A DNA stretch of 43,170 nt from an uncultured Faecalibacterium sp. Lineage in GTDB: Bacteria; Bacillota; Clostridia; Oscillospirales; Ruminococcaceae. The notes under the pieces were generated by a model. The model saw only the letters and a program-made list of their open reading frames with translations, made no database searches and was not told where the DNA came from. The stretch lies in NCBI GenBank assembly GCA_900540455.1, contig UQGD01000018.1, positions 1-43,170 on the forward strand, given 5' to 3'. A program made the translations under genes and the position numbers. Shown piece by piece: positions 7,344 through 16,473 of the stretch. How positions within the stretch are numbered: the first letter of the stretch is position 1; each line of letters begins with the position of its first letter.

Positions 7344-10132
7344 GACCGCTGCGTCTGACCCTGTCCGCTTTTGGCCCCTATGCAGATAAGACCACCCTGG
7401 AGCTGGACCAACTGGGCCGGGGCGGGCTGTACCTTGTTACCGGCGACACCGGTGCAGGCAAGACCACCCTGTTCGATGCCATCACCTATGCCCTGTATGA
7501 CCGCTCCAGCGGCGGTGTGCGGGACGGCGCCATGCTGCGCAGCAAGTATGCCGCCCTGGGCACCCCGACCTTTGTAGAGCTGGAATTTGAGGTGCGGGGC
7601 CAGGTATACACTGTGCGCCGCAACCCGGAGTACCAGCGGCCCAAAAGCCGCGGCCAGGGGTACACGACGGAAAAAGCGGACGCAGAGCTTCGTTACCCGG
7701 ACAGCCGCCCTCCGGTGACCCGTGCCAGCGAAGTAAATGCCGCCATCACTGCCCTGCTGGGGCTGGATTACCAGCAGTTCAGCCAGATCGCCATGATCGC
7801 CCAAGGCCAGTTTGCCCGGCTGCTGAACACCGATACCGCCCAGCGCACCGAGATCTTCCGCAAGCTGTTCCGCACACAGCCCTATCAAAAATTGCAGGAC
7901 CGTCTGCAGCAGGAGAGCCGCCGGATGGACGAGGAATTGCGCCTGAAAAACCAGGAGATCGGGCGCATCCTGGCCCCTGTCACCTGCCCGGAGACCGACC
8001 CGGAATACGAAGCCATCACTCAGCTTTCCGACCTGACCGCTCCGGACACAGCCCAGACTCTGCTGGACGGTCTCGCCCAGCGTCTGACTGTGCAGCTGGC
8101 ACAGCTCTGCGACCGCCGCACCCAGCTGGAAACTCAGCTGAGCGAGGCACAGCAGACCCTGGGTGCCGCCCGGCAGGCCCGTGACCTGCAAGAACAGCTG
8201 GCGCAAAAACAAGCGGACTGCGACCGTCTTGCCCCTTTGTGGCAAAGCGCCCAGGCTGAGGCGGCCCGCCACGCTGGTGACCAGGCCCTTTTGGAGCAGC
8301 TGGCCCAGCAGATCCAGACGGCACAGACTGCACTGGACACTTTGCTGCTGGTACAAACCCTGCACACCCAGCAGGCAGCCGCTCTGGCTCTGTCCAGCCA
8401 ACAGATCCAGGCCGCACAAAAAGCCCGTGCCCAGCAGCAGACACAGGAGCAGCTGCTGGCGCAGACCGATGTTCGTCTGTCTGCGCTTGCTGAAGCGCCC
8501 GCTCTCCAGGCACAGCTGCAGGCCCGTCAAACCGAATTGGACCGCCGCCAACAGGCGCTTTTTCAGCTGCAGGACTCCCTTGCTGCCTGCCAGAACAAAG
8601 CCCGCACCGCCAAAACCGCCCAGGAGCATTACCTGGCGGCTGCCCAACAGAGCGAGCAGGCTGTCCAGCGGTACGAGCAGCTGGAACGAGCTTTTCTGGA
8701 TGCCCAGGCGGGACTGCTGGCCAGCACCCTGCTGCCGGAAATGCCCTGCCCGGTGTGCGGCAGCCTGCATCATCCCGCACCGGCTGTTTTGAACGCATCT
8801 GCCCCCACCGAAGCCCAGGTAGAGCAGGCAAAGCAGGCTGCAGAAACGGCCCGCAGCGCTTCTGCCGATGCCAGCCGACGTGCAGGCGAAGCCAAGGGCG
8901 ACCTGCAAAGCGCCCGCACCGCCCTGCGGCAGGAAGCAGAAAAGCTGATGCCCCAGCGGTTTGCCCCCCAAAGCGAAATGACGTTCAGCATCCTTCAGGC
9001 CGCTTTGGAGGAAGAAAAACAAGATCTGCTCCGCAGCCAGGCCCTGCAAGACCAAGCCAGCCGCCAAAACCAGGCTGCTCTTGCAGAAAAACAGAAGCTG
9101 GAGGACAGCCGCCCTCAGATCCTCCGCCAGCGGGATCATCTGGTCCAGCTGGCCGCCGAAGCAGAGAAGGCGGCCGCCGCCGCCAAAGCCGATGCTGAGG
9201 CCAAAGCCCAGGAGATCCAGCGCCATACCCAGGCTCTGCCCTGGACCGAGCCGGACAAGGCCCAGCAGGAATGTGCGCGCCTGCAGCAGCAGCAGAAAGC
9301 GCTGCGCAAAGCCGGAGCCGAAGCCGCCCAAGCGCTGGAAAGCGTGCAGCGGGACTACACCGCTGCTCAGGCCGCACTTTCGGCACTGGAACAGCAGCAG
9401 ACCAAGACCCCTGCTCCTACGGCGGAAGCTATGGAACAGCTGGTGCAGCGTGTCCAGTCTTTGGAGCAGCATCGCGAGGCCCTGCGCACGCAGGAGCAGA
9501 CCCTGGAGGGGCATCTGCAGCCCTGCCGCATCGCTGCCCAGCGCTACCGCACCGCCGCTGCCCAGCGGGCAGAGCTGGTGGAACGGTGGCAGTGGGTCGG
9601 TGCTTTGGCTGCCACCGCCGGAGGCACCCTCAGCAGCCGGCAGAAGATCCGGCTGGAAGCCTATATCCAGATGACCTATCTGGACCGCATCCTGGTCCAT
9701 GCCAACACCCGGCTCATGCAGATGACCGGCGGCCAGTACGAGCTGGAGCGCACCGCCGGGCAGGATCAGCGCAGCCAGTCCGGACTGGATCTGGGCGTTA
9801 TCGACCATTACAACGGCACCCGGCGCAGCGTCAAGACCCTTTCCGGCGGCGAGAGCTTCAAGGCATCTCTGGCCCTGGCACTGGGCCTTTCGGACGAGGT
9901 GCAATCCACCTCCGGCGGTGTCCAGCTGGATACCCTGTTTCTGGACGAGGGGTTCGGCTCTTTGGACGACGAGTCCCTGGAGCAGGCGCTGCGGGTGCTG
10001 ACCGGACTGACCGAAGGCAACCGTCTGGTGGGCATCATCTCCCATGTAGGTGCTCTCAAGGAGCGCATCGACCGCCAGATCGTCGTGCGCAAAAAACGCA
10101 CCGGAGGCAGCACAGCCGAGCTGGTGATGTAA
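7340..10132 (+). CDS. sbcC: SMC-like ATPase subunit SbcC
   Basis: A 930-residue Rad50-like ATPase. It has an N-terminal Walker A (GDTGAGKTTLFD, about residues 34-45), long Ala/Gln/Glu-rich coiled coils, and a zinc-hook CPVC centrally (in MPCPVCGSLHH, near residue 470). The C-terminal signature is LSGGESFKASLALALGLSD, with Walker B TLFLDEGFGSLDD. Two molecules dimerise through the hook and pair with SbcD. The coiled-coil codons make many open antisense frames, which are artefacts. It ends 32 bases before a strong terminator. Confidence 0.96.
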   Translation: MRPLRLTLSAFGPYADKTTLELDQLGRGGLYLVTGDTGAGKTTLFDAITYALYDRSSGGVRDGAMLRSKYAALGTPTFVELEFEVRGQVYTVRRNPEYQRPKSRGQGYTTEKADAELRYPDSRPPVTRASEVNAAITALLGLDYQQFSQIAMIAQGQFARLLNTDTAQRTEIFRKLFRTQPYQKLQDRLQQESRRMDEELRLKNQEIGRILAPVTCPETDPEYEAITQLSDLTAPDTAQTLLDGLAQRLTVQLAQLCDRRTQLETQLSEAQQTLGAARQARDLQEQLAQKQADCDRLAPLWQSAQAEAARHAGDQALLEQLAQQIQTAQTALDTLLLVQTLHTQQAAALALSSQQIQAAQKARAQQQTQEQLLAQTDVRLSALAEAPALQAQLQARQTELDRRQQALFQLQDSLAACQNKARTAKTAQEHYLAAAQQSEQAVQRYEQLERAFLDAQAGLLASTLLPEMPCPVCGSLHHPAPAVLNASAPTEAQVEQAKQAAETARSASADASRRAGEAKGDLQSARTALRQEAEKLMPQRFAPQSEMTFSILQAALEEEKQDLLRSQALQDQASRQNQAALAEKQKLEDSRPQILRQRDHLVQLAAEAEKAAAAAKADAEAKAQEIQRHTQALPWTEPDKAQQECARLQQQQKALRKAGAEAAQALESVQRDYTAAQAALSALEQQQTKTPAPTAEAMEQLVQRVQSLEQHREALRTQEQTLEGHLQPCRIAAQRYRTAAAQRAELVERWQWVGALAATAGGTLSSRQKIRLEAYIQMTYLDRILVHANTRLMQMTGGQYELERTAGQDQRSQSGLDLGVIDHYNGTRRSVKTLSGGESFKASLALALGLSDEVQSTSGGVQLDTLFLDEGFGSLDDESLEQALRVLTGLTEGNRLVGIISHVGALKERIDRQIVVRKKRTGGSTAELVM

Positions 10133-10163
10133 GCGCAGGCGTTTTGCATCTTCCATAAAACGG

Positions 10164-10210
10164 GCGAAAAGGCCGGCGGACACCAGATGTCTGCCGGCCT
10201 TTTCGCATAG
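10164..10210 (+). terminator. Intrinsic terminator after sbcC
   Basis: An 18-bp stem with one mismatch (10164-10181 with 10189-10206) and a 7-base loop. The 3' arm contains TTTT. Its own symmetry also gives TTTT on the other strand. Confidence 0.8.
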
Positions 10211-10251
10211 GGCGGGGCCAACAGGGCACACTAGGGGGGAGGTGATGCAAT

Positions 10252-10596
10252 ATGAAGAACTTCTCCCCCACTGCCCCCTGCACCGTTCCGGGGGCCGCCA
10301 GCAGTCTGCACAGCCCAGCGTTGGGCACGCCCCCAGACCCGCAGCCGGGGCAGACCCCGCACCCCGGCCCTTCCAGTGCCCCAAAAGCCGGTGTTCCCAT
10401 CACCGACGGCACTCCCGCCCCCTGTCGGCAGAAGAACGCAGAGGAATTTTTGGCCGGACACAGCCCCGGTGTCATGGATTTCTATGCTCCGGAAATTTTT
10501 GCACAGCTCCAGCCGGACACCCGCTGCCCTGCGCCGGATGCACCGGAGGCTGTGCGCCGCCTGGAACACTGGCGGGAGCAGGCCCCTTACGGGTAA
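10252..10596 (+). CDS. Hypothetical proline-rich protein
   Basis: I do not recognise this 114-residue product. The first half (about residues 1-58) is low-complexity Pro/Ala/Ser/Gly, probably disordered. The second half has a more ordered composition (AEEFLAGHSPGVMDFYAPEIFAQL...). No signal peptide or membrane segment is seen. Support for it being real is the near-ideal Shine-Dalgarno GGGGAGGTG ending about 8 bases before the ATG, and its place between the sbcC terminator and the next promoter. A weak 5-bp hairpin with a T-run follows the stop at 10590-10611. Confidence 0.55.
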   Translation: MKNFSPTAPCTVPGAASSLHSPALGTPPDPQPGQTPHPGPSSAPKAGVPITDGTPAPCRQKNAEEFLAGHSPGVMDFYAPEIFAQLQPDTRCPAPDAPEAVRRLEHWREQAPYG

Positions 10597-10687
10597 AGTC
10601 CACCCGCTTTTTGTTCCGGTTTTGTCCAAAAACCCGCCGTCCCCTTGCCCTGGCCAAAAGAAATTTGAAAAATTTCCGCTCAACCGG

Positions 10688-10716
10688 TTGCAATCTTGCG
10701 CAGCTTCCCTTATTAT
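10688..10716 (+). promoter_or_regulatory. Sigma-A-type promoter of the YdbC-HD pair
   Basis: A -35 TTGCAA (10688-10693), a 17-base spacer and a -10 TATTAT (10711-10716) lie 40 bases upstream of the start at 10756. Confidence 0.72.
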
Positions 10717-10755
10717 GGTAGGTAGCAAATAAACAAAAAAGGCAGGTATGCAACT

Positions 10756-10977
10756 ATGGCAGAGATCAAATATGAGGTCGTGCAGCGCATCGCAGTGCTT
10801 TCTCAGCGTCCCCGTGGGTGGGAGCGGCAGCTGAACCTGGTCAGCTGGAACGACGGCGAGCCCAAATATGACATCCGGGACTGGTCCCCGGACGGCAGCC
10901 GTATGGGCAAGGGCATCTCCCTGAGCCATGACGAGCTGGCCATCCTCAAGGGCATCCTGGAGGATCTGGAGCTGTAA
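10756..10977 (+). CDS. YdbC/PC4-like nucleic-acid-binding protein
   Basis: A 73-residue protein of the YdbC family, bacterial relatives of the eukaryotic coactivator PC4 that bind single-stranded DNA. The diagnostic stretch is RGWERQLNLVSWNDGEPKYDIRDWSPDGSRMGKGISLS, with the W-x-x-x-L-N-L-V-S-W core and the K-Y-D-I-R-D-W strand. The C-terminal helix is DELAILKGILEDLEL. It stops one base before the next start, so the HD-domain gene is almost certainly co-transcribed. The in vivo role in bacteria is unclear. Confidence 0.88.
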   Translation: MAEIKYEVVQRIAVLSQRPRGWERQLNLVSWNDGEPKYDIRDWSPDGSRMGKGISLSHDELAILKGILEDLEL

Positions 10978-10978
10978 T

Positions 10979-11560
10979 ATGACCGACCGGGAAGAATTCA
11001 TGCAGCTGTTTGCCCAGCACGTCACCCGCCCCGGCAGCGAAAAACTGCTGGAATGGATGGATAAAAAGACGGATTTCTTCTCCGCTCCGGCATCCACCCG
11101 GTTCCATGGTGCCTGCGAGGGCGGGCTATGTATGCACAGCCTGAATGTCTACCATGCTCTCCGCGACCGTTTTTTTACCCCGGAGGACAGCGAGGAAAGC
11201 TTTGTGATCTGTGCGCTGCTGCACGATCTGTGCAAAGCCAATTACTACAAGCTGGGCACCCGCAATGTGAAGAACGAGTCCACCGGACAATGGGAAAAAG
11301 CCCCCTATTACAGTGTAGAGGACCTGTTCCCCTATGGACACGGAGAAAAAAGCGTCTTTCTGATCGAGCGGTTCATGAAACTGCACGTAGAAGAAGCAGT
11401 AGCCATTCGCTGGCACATGGGCGGTTTTGATGATGCAGCCCGGGGCGGTTCTTTTGCCATTTCGGAGGCATACGACAAATATCCCCTGGCCATCAAGCTG
11501 CACATTGCAGATCTGACAGCCACCTATCTGATGGAGCATCGCACCAGCGCCGTGCGCTGA
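10979..11560 (+). CDS. HD-domain protein
   Basis: A 193-residue protein with HD-phosphohydrolase features. There is an early His (CMHSLNVYHAL), the paired HD in CALLHDLCKANYY, and a later Asp in KLHIADLTATY, which together could bind a metal ion. HD proteins of this compact type hydrolyse nucleotides or other phosphates; the substrate is unknown. The ATG at 10979 follows the YdbC stop by one base and has GGAG 8 bases upstream. An upstream extension of the frame lies inside the previous gene and is unlikely to be used. Confidence 0.85.
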   Translation: MTDREEFMQLFAQHVTRPGSEKLLEWMDKKTDFFSAPASTRFHGACEGGLCMHSLNVYHALRDRFFTPEDSEESFVICALLHDLCKANYYKLGTRNVKNESTGQWEKAPYYSVEDLFPYGHGEKSVFLIERFMKLHVEEAVAIRWHMGGFDDAARGGSFAISEAYDKYPLAIKLHIADLTATYLMEHRTSAVR

Positions 11561-11567
11561 CAACAAG

Positions 11568-11612
11568 AAAAGACCCGCCCTGCTGGCACAGCCAGCGGGA
11601 CGGGTCTTTTTT
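11568..11612 (+). terminator. Terminator between convergent HD and coiled-coil genes
   Basis: A 20-bp stem with two imperfect positions (11568-11587 with 11591-11610), a 3-base loop, and T-rich ends on both strands. It probably serves both directions. Confidence 0.85.
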
Positions 11613-11626
11613 GTGTACAGATTGGT

Positions 11627-12232
11627 TCAGCCGGTCATCAGACGGGTCATCTGATCTATCAGCTCTACGGACAAGCGCTCCAGCTCGGTGCGGGGCACCC
11701 ACGGCTCTGCCTTAGGCACCGCCTTTACCACCGGCTTTGGGGGCGTTTTCTGCACCGGTTTGGGCTTTGGCTTTGCAGGAGCCTGCGCTGCGGTCTCCTG
11801 GGGCGGAGGCGTGCTCTGCTGCACCTGCTGCTGACAAAGCTGCTGTGCCTGGTTATACTTTGCCTCCAGCTCGGCATTTTCCTTTCGCAGTGCGATCATG
11901 GAGCGCTCATAGGCAAACAGGCGGGTCTGGTACCGGCGGATCTGTGCCTTTGCCGCCGCCAAGCGGCGAGCCAGCTTTTCCATCTGCTGCCGCATACTAT
12001 CTGCCTGCGCAGCGGTCACAGTCTGGGCCGCTGCCTTCCGCGCAAGCTCCTGCCTCAGGGCACGGTTTTCTTGCTGCGTCTGCGCCATGTCTGCCTCCAA
12101 TCCTTGCTGGGTTTCCCTGGCAAGGCGCTCTTCGGCGTCGCTGAGGGCACACAGGTGCTCGATGCAGTTTATCACATCGAGTTTCCGGTAGCCGAACCAA
12201 CTGGTCCGGAGCCTTACGTCCCTTCGCGTCAT
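11627..12232 (-). CDS. DivIVA-like coiled-coil protein
   Basis: A 201-residue protein. The N-terminus SWFGYRKLDVINCIEHL resembles the DivIVA/GpsB opening (G-Y-x-x-x-x-V-x-x-F/I). A long coiled coil follows (about residues 30-135, heavy in Ala, Glu, Gln, Arg), then a Pro/Lys/Gln-rich linker (about 140-180) and a short helix. It lies 72 bases downstream of ftsZ on the same strand with no clear terminator between, so a role in division-site positioning or wall synthesis is plausible. The DivIVA similarity rests on a short motif and architecture and is tentative. Confidence 0.75.
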   Translation of the reverse strand: MTRRDVRLRTSWFGYRKLDVINCIEHLCALSDAEERLARETQQGLEADMAQTQQENRALRQELARKAAAQTVTAAQADSMRQQMEKLARRLAAAKAQIRRYQTRLFAYERSMIALRKENAELEAKYNQAQQLCQQQVQQSTPPPQETAAQAPAKPKPKPVQKTPPKPVVKAVPKAEPWVPRTELERLSVELIDQMTRLMTG

Positions 12233-12304
12233 TGCGCCGCCTCCTCCCGCCGCGCTGCCAGAGGAAAAAGTATGCTGTACGGCCTATCCTGGCCGGTAAG
12301 GGTC

Positions 12305-13456
<1,152 letters not shown>

Positions 13457-13511
13457 AACTTTTGTCCTCCATCGGGTTTTATCATAAAAGTGCACAAAGC
13501 GCACAGAATAA

Positions 13512-13547
13512 GATCATAGTACAACTATATAACTGTATCGTATCATC
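13512..13547 (-). promoter_or_regulatory. AT-rich imperfect palindrome upstream of ftsZ
   Basis: A core of 13520-13537 pairs over 9 bp with two G-T positions, flanked by further imperfect symmetry. The surrounding 40 bases are far more AT-rich than the neighbours and contain several -10-like hexamers (TATATA, TACTAT, TATGAT). It is likely the ftsZ promoter/operator region, though no single promoter can be assigned. Confidence 0.4.
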
Positions 13548-13595
13548 TTTTGGCCCTGATTGCAAGCCCAATTTACTTTTTCGAGCTTCTTTTTT

Positions 13596-14873
13596 TCACT
13601 GGAGCAAATCCGTGCCGGATCTTCTGTGTACTTGTGCTCCCAGACCTGTCAATGCGTCGGACAAGTCCGCATATCCACGGTCCAGATATTCCATGCCCCG
13701 GATACAGCTGGGCCCCTGGGCTGCCAGTGCTGCCAGCACCAGAGCTGCGCCTCCACGCAGGTCCGGTGCGTCCAGCTGTGCCCCCTGCAGCCTGCCGCCG
13801 GGGCGGATCTGCAGCTCCCTGCCCTGACGGGACACCTGTGCCCCCATGCGGGCAAACCCCTCTGCGCAGGCAAACCGGTCCTCAAAAATCCGGTCCTGGA
13901 TGCAGCTTGGCCCTGTAGCCGTCAGCAGCGGTGCGGCCAGCAGCGGCGCAGCATCGGTGGCAAGGCCAGGGTACACCCCTGTACACACCCTGCCCACCCC
14001 GCGCAGCTTGCCAAAGCGGGATACCGCAGCCCCCTGGGCCGTGCGTTCCACCCGGCAGCCCATCTGCTCCAAAACCTCCAGCACCGGGGCGTAAAAACCT
14101 GCCGGACAGCCCTGCACCTCGACCTGTCCCCCGGCGGCAGCGGCTGCACAGGCCAGCGTGGAGGCATAGATCCGATCCGGCATGGGGGCAAAGCTGCACG
14201 CCCCCAGCATCCGGCGGCCCTTCACCCGGATCACCGGCCCGCCCGCTCCCTGGATGCAGGCGCCGCACCGGTTCAAAAATGCCGCCAGATCCACAATTTC
14301 TGGTTCCTGCGCGGGGTTTTGCAGCACCGTATCGCCCCGGGCACAAACTGCGGCCAGCAGCAAGGTCTCAGTCGCGCCCACGCTGGGAAAACGCAGCCTG
14401 ATACTGGCGCCATGCAGCCCCGCCGGGGCCGCCAGCACCAGCTGCTCCGGCGGGGAGGTCTGCCGTATCGCCCCCATCTGTGCCAGTCCCTCCAAGTGCA
14501 GGTCGATGGGCCGCGCCCCGATCCGGCATCCGCCAGGCAGCACGGTCTCAGCCCGTCCCATCCGGGCCAGCAGCGGCGCACAGAACAGGATGGATGCACG
14601 CATCTGCGCCGCCGGGCCTTTGGGCAATGCACAGCGACATGGCCTGCCCCGGATCACCAGATCTTCCCCCTGCCAGGCCGCAGCGCAGCCCACCCCCTGC
14701 AAAAGGGCCAGGCAGGCTTCCACATCGGACAGGCGCGGAACACCCCGCAGGCAGACCGGCCCTTCACACAGCAGCGCTGCCGCCAGCAGGGGCAGCACAC
14801 TGTTTTTGGCAGCAGGCACCCTGGCCCTGCCGCATAAAGGCCGTCCCCCTGTGACGATCAAACTCCCACCCAT
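13596..14873 (-). CDS. murA: UDP-N-acetylglucosamine 1-carboxyvinyltransferase
   Basis: This enzyme catalyses the first committed step of peptidoglycan synthesis, transferring enolpyruvate from PEP to UDP-GlcNAc. The 425-residue product has the substrate Lys-Asn in VPAAKNSVLPLLAAALL and the mobile catalytic loop GGCRIGARPIDLHL with the PEP-binding, fosfomycin-sensitive Cys. The repeat-like GATETLLLAA and CAxxAAGG-type turns of the inside-out barrel fold are present. The ATG at 14873 is taken because the protein then starts at the family-typical LIVTGG strand, with ACGGGGG 8 bases upstream. It sits between ftsW and ftsZ. Confidence 0.94.
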   Translation of the reverse strand: MGGSLIVTGGRPLCGRARVPAAKNSVLPLLAAALLCEGPVCLRGVPRLSDVEACLALLQGVGCAAAWQGEDLVIRGRPCRCALPKGPAAQMRASILFCAPLLARMGRAETVLPGGCRIGARPIDLHLEGLAQMGAIRQTSPPEQLVLAAPAGLHGASIRLRFPSVGATETLLLAAVCARGDTVLQNPAQEPEIVDLAAFLNRCGACIQGAGGPVIRVKGRRMLGACSFAPMPDRIYASTLACAAAAAGGQVEVQGCPAGFYAPVLEVLEQMGCRVERTAQGAAVSRFGKLRGVGRVCTGVYPGLATDAAPLLAAPLLTATGPSCIQDRIFEDRFACAEGFARMGAQVSRQGRELQIRPGGRLQGAQLDAPDLRGGAALVLAALAAQGPSCIRGMEYLDRGYADLSDALTGLGAQVHRRSGTDLLQ

Positions 14874-15120
14874 AGAAAAACCCCCGTTCCTCCAGCAGCC
14901 GCTGCGCCCCGGGGACGATGCTCTGCCCCCCGGTGATGCAAAGCGGCTGCATCATTTGCAAAACATACCCCACGGTATGCAAAACAGGGGATGAATGTGA
15001 GCCAGCCTGGCAGAAATGACCCTGCCCGAAAAGGTGCAGAAGTTTGTCTGCTTATTTGTCGAAAAAACGGACGGCTGCCCCCCTCCTGCCGCAGCCAGGA
15101 CCGCCTCTGTCTGCCCCACG
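14874..15120. other. 247-base gap between ftsW and murA
   Basis: No complete gene is supported here. murG, which commonly lies between ftsW and murA, is absent. On the minus strand a frame starting near 14950 reads MQPLCITGGQSIVPGAQRLLEERG into the murA start in a different frame. It has a faint similarity to the MurA opening but no other support. No clear terminator was found. Confidence 0.4.
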
Positions 15121-16254
15121 CTACTCCCCCCGTGAGACAGACAGCACAATGCCCATCTCCCCCAGCAGCATCATCAGACTGGTGCCCCCGGAGGAGAAAA
15201 ACGGCAGGCTGATGCCGGTGTTCGGGATGGTGTTGGTGACCACCGCAATATTCAGCACCGCCTGCAGCGCCACCTGTACCACAAAGCCCACCACCAGCAA
15301 TGCGCCAAAGCGATCCGGCGCATGGGCTGCCAAGGTGATGCCCCGGCACAGCAGCAGTACAAACAACAGGATCACCCCGCAGGCTCCCACAAAACCCAGC
15401 TCCTCGCAGACGATGGAAAAAATGAAATCGTTCTGCGGTTCCGGCACGAACAGATGCTTTTGCCGGCTGTTGCCCAGCCCCAGCCCGGCTGCACCGCCGG
15501 AACCGATCGCATACAAGCTCTGGATCGTCTGGTGTCCGTCTCCCAGGGGGTCTGCAAACGGGTCTATCCAGGAACTGAGACGGCTGGCAGCATAGGGCAC
15601 CAGATCCGGCATTGCCACCACCGCCGCACCGATCGCCCCTGCGCCGCCTGCCCCCGCAAGCAAAAACCACTTCAGCCCCGTCCCCCCTACAAACATCAGC
15701 ACAGCCCCGATCCCCAGTATCAGCACCGTACCGGAAAGGTGAGGCTCCAGCAGCATCAGCGCCGCCACCGTACCCAGTACCAAAACAAAGGGCAGCACCC
15801 CTACGGCAAACCCCTGCATCCGGTTCTGGTTCAGGGATATGATATGGGCAAACACAAGCACCACCGCGCATTTTGCGATCTCGCTGGGCTGCAACGTCCC
15901 CAGCCCCGGCAGCACCAGCCACCGCTTGCAGCCGTTATACTCCGGCATGAACAGCACCGCCACCAACAGGAGCAGCGATATCCCCAGCAGCGGCCAGGCC
16001 AATTTATGGTAGAGATGATAATCCACCCGGCTGGCGGCCCACATAGCCCCCAGCCCCAAGGCTGCGTACAGCAGCTGCGGCCGGATATAGGCATAGGCAT
16101 CGCCCCGCCGGTACATCGCCACCGCACTGCTGGCGCTGTACAGCATCACCAGCCCAAAGGCCACCAGCGTGAGCACCAGCACCAAAAACGGCAGATCCAC
16201 TGCCGGCAGCCTCCGCAGAACCCTCCCCTGCTTTGCAGGCCGCCCATGTGTCAT
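15121..16254 (-). CDS. ftsW: FtsW/RodA/SpoVE family glycosyltransferase
   Basis: A SEDS-family polytopic membrane protein that polymerises lipid II into glycan strands at the septum. The 377-residue product has about ten hydrophobic segments. It includes the family stretch MLYSASSAVAMYRRGDAYAYIRPQ, the region WLVLPGLGTLQPSEIAKCAVVLVFAHII with its conserved P-S-E, and the C-terminal GISLPFFSSGGTSLMM signature. The ATG at 16254 has GGAGG 8 bases upstream and gives a normal-length N-terminus. Longer starts up to 16368 add a non-family extension. It diverges from a penicillin-binding protein gene, its usual enzymatic partner. SpoVE cannot be excluded by sequence. Confidence 0.93.
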   Translation of the reverse strand: MTHGRPAKQGRVLRRLPAVDLPFLVLVLTLVAFGLVMLYSASSAVAMYRRGDAYAYIRPQLLYAALGLGAMWAASRVDYHLYHKLAWPLLGISLLLLVAVLFMPEYNGCKRWLVLPGLGTLQPSEIAKCAVVLVFAHIISLNQNRMQGFAVGVLPFVLVLGTVAALMLLEPHLSGTVLILGIGAVLMFVGGTGLKWFLLAGAGGAGAIGAAVVAMPDLVPYAASRLSSWIDPFADPLGDGHQTIQSLYAIGSGGAAGLGLGNSRQKHLFVPEPQNDFIFSIVCEELGFVGACGVILLFVLLLCRGITLAAHAPDRFGALLVVGFVVQVALQAVLNIAVVTNTIPNTGISLPFFSSGGTSLMMLLGEMGIVLSVSRGE

Positions 16255-16473
16255 GGGGCCAGCCTCCCCCGGTATCTTCTGCAACAAAGCACCTTCTTCC
16301 CCCCAAAGGCAGCAGAGCTCCATCCTTGTTCCGGCTCTGCCCCGATCCAGTTTTGCAAAAAGAGTCATCCTCTCGTCTTGTATTGTACGCAGGAAGCAAT
16401 GGGGTTAGTCATAGCAGCCAACGCATACCGGCCGCTTTTGCCGCATATACCAACCCAAAAGGAGGTTTGCCGG

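Noticed and set aside
7253..10384. Very long minus-strand open frame (over 1000 codons) opposite sbcC
   Set aside because: It mirrors the GC-rich coiled-coil codons of SbcC, has Gln/Leu/Gly low complexity without any domain, and has no supported start.
15322..16473. Upstream extension of the penicillin-binding protein frame
   Set aside because: It lies antisense to ftsW and is His/Pro/Gln-rich. The ATG at 16474 has a good ribosome site and a normal FtsI N-terminus.
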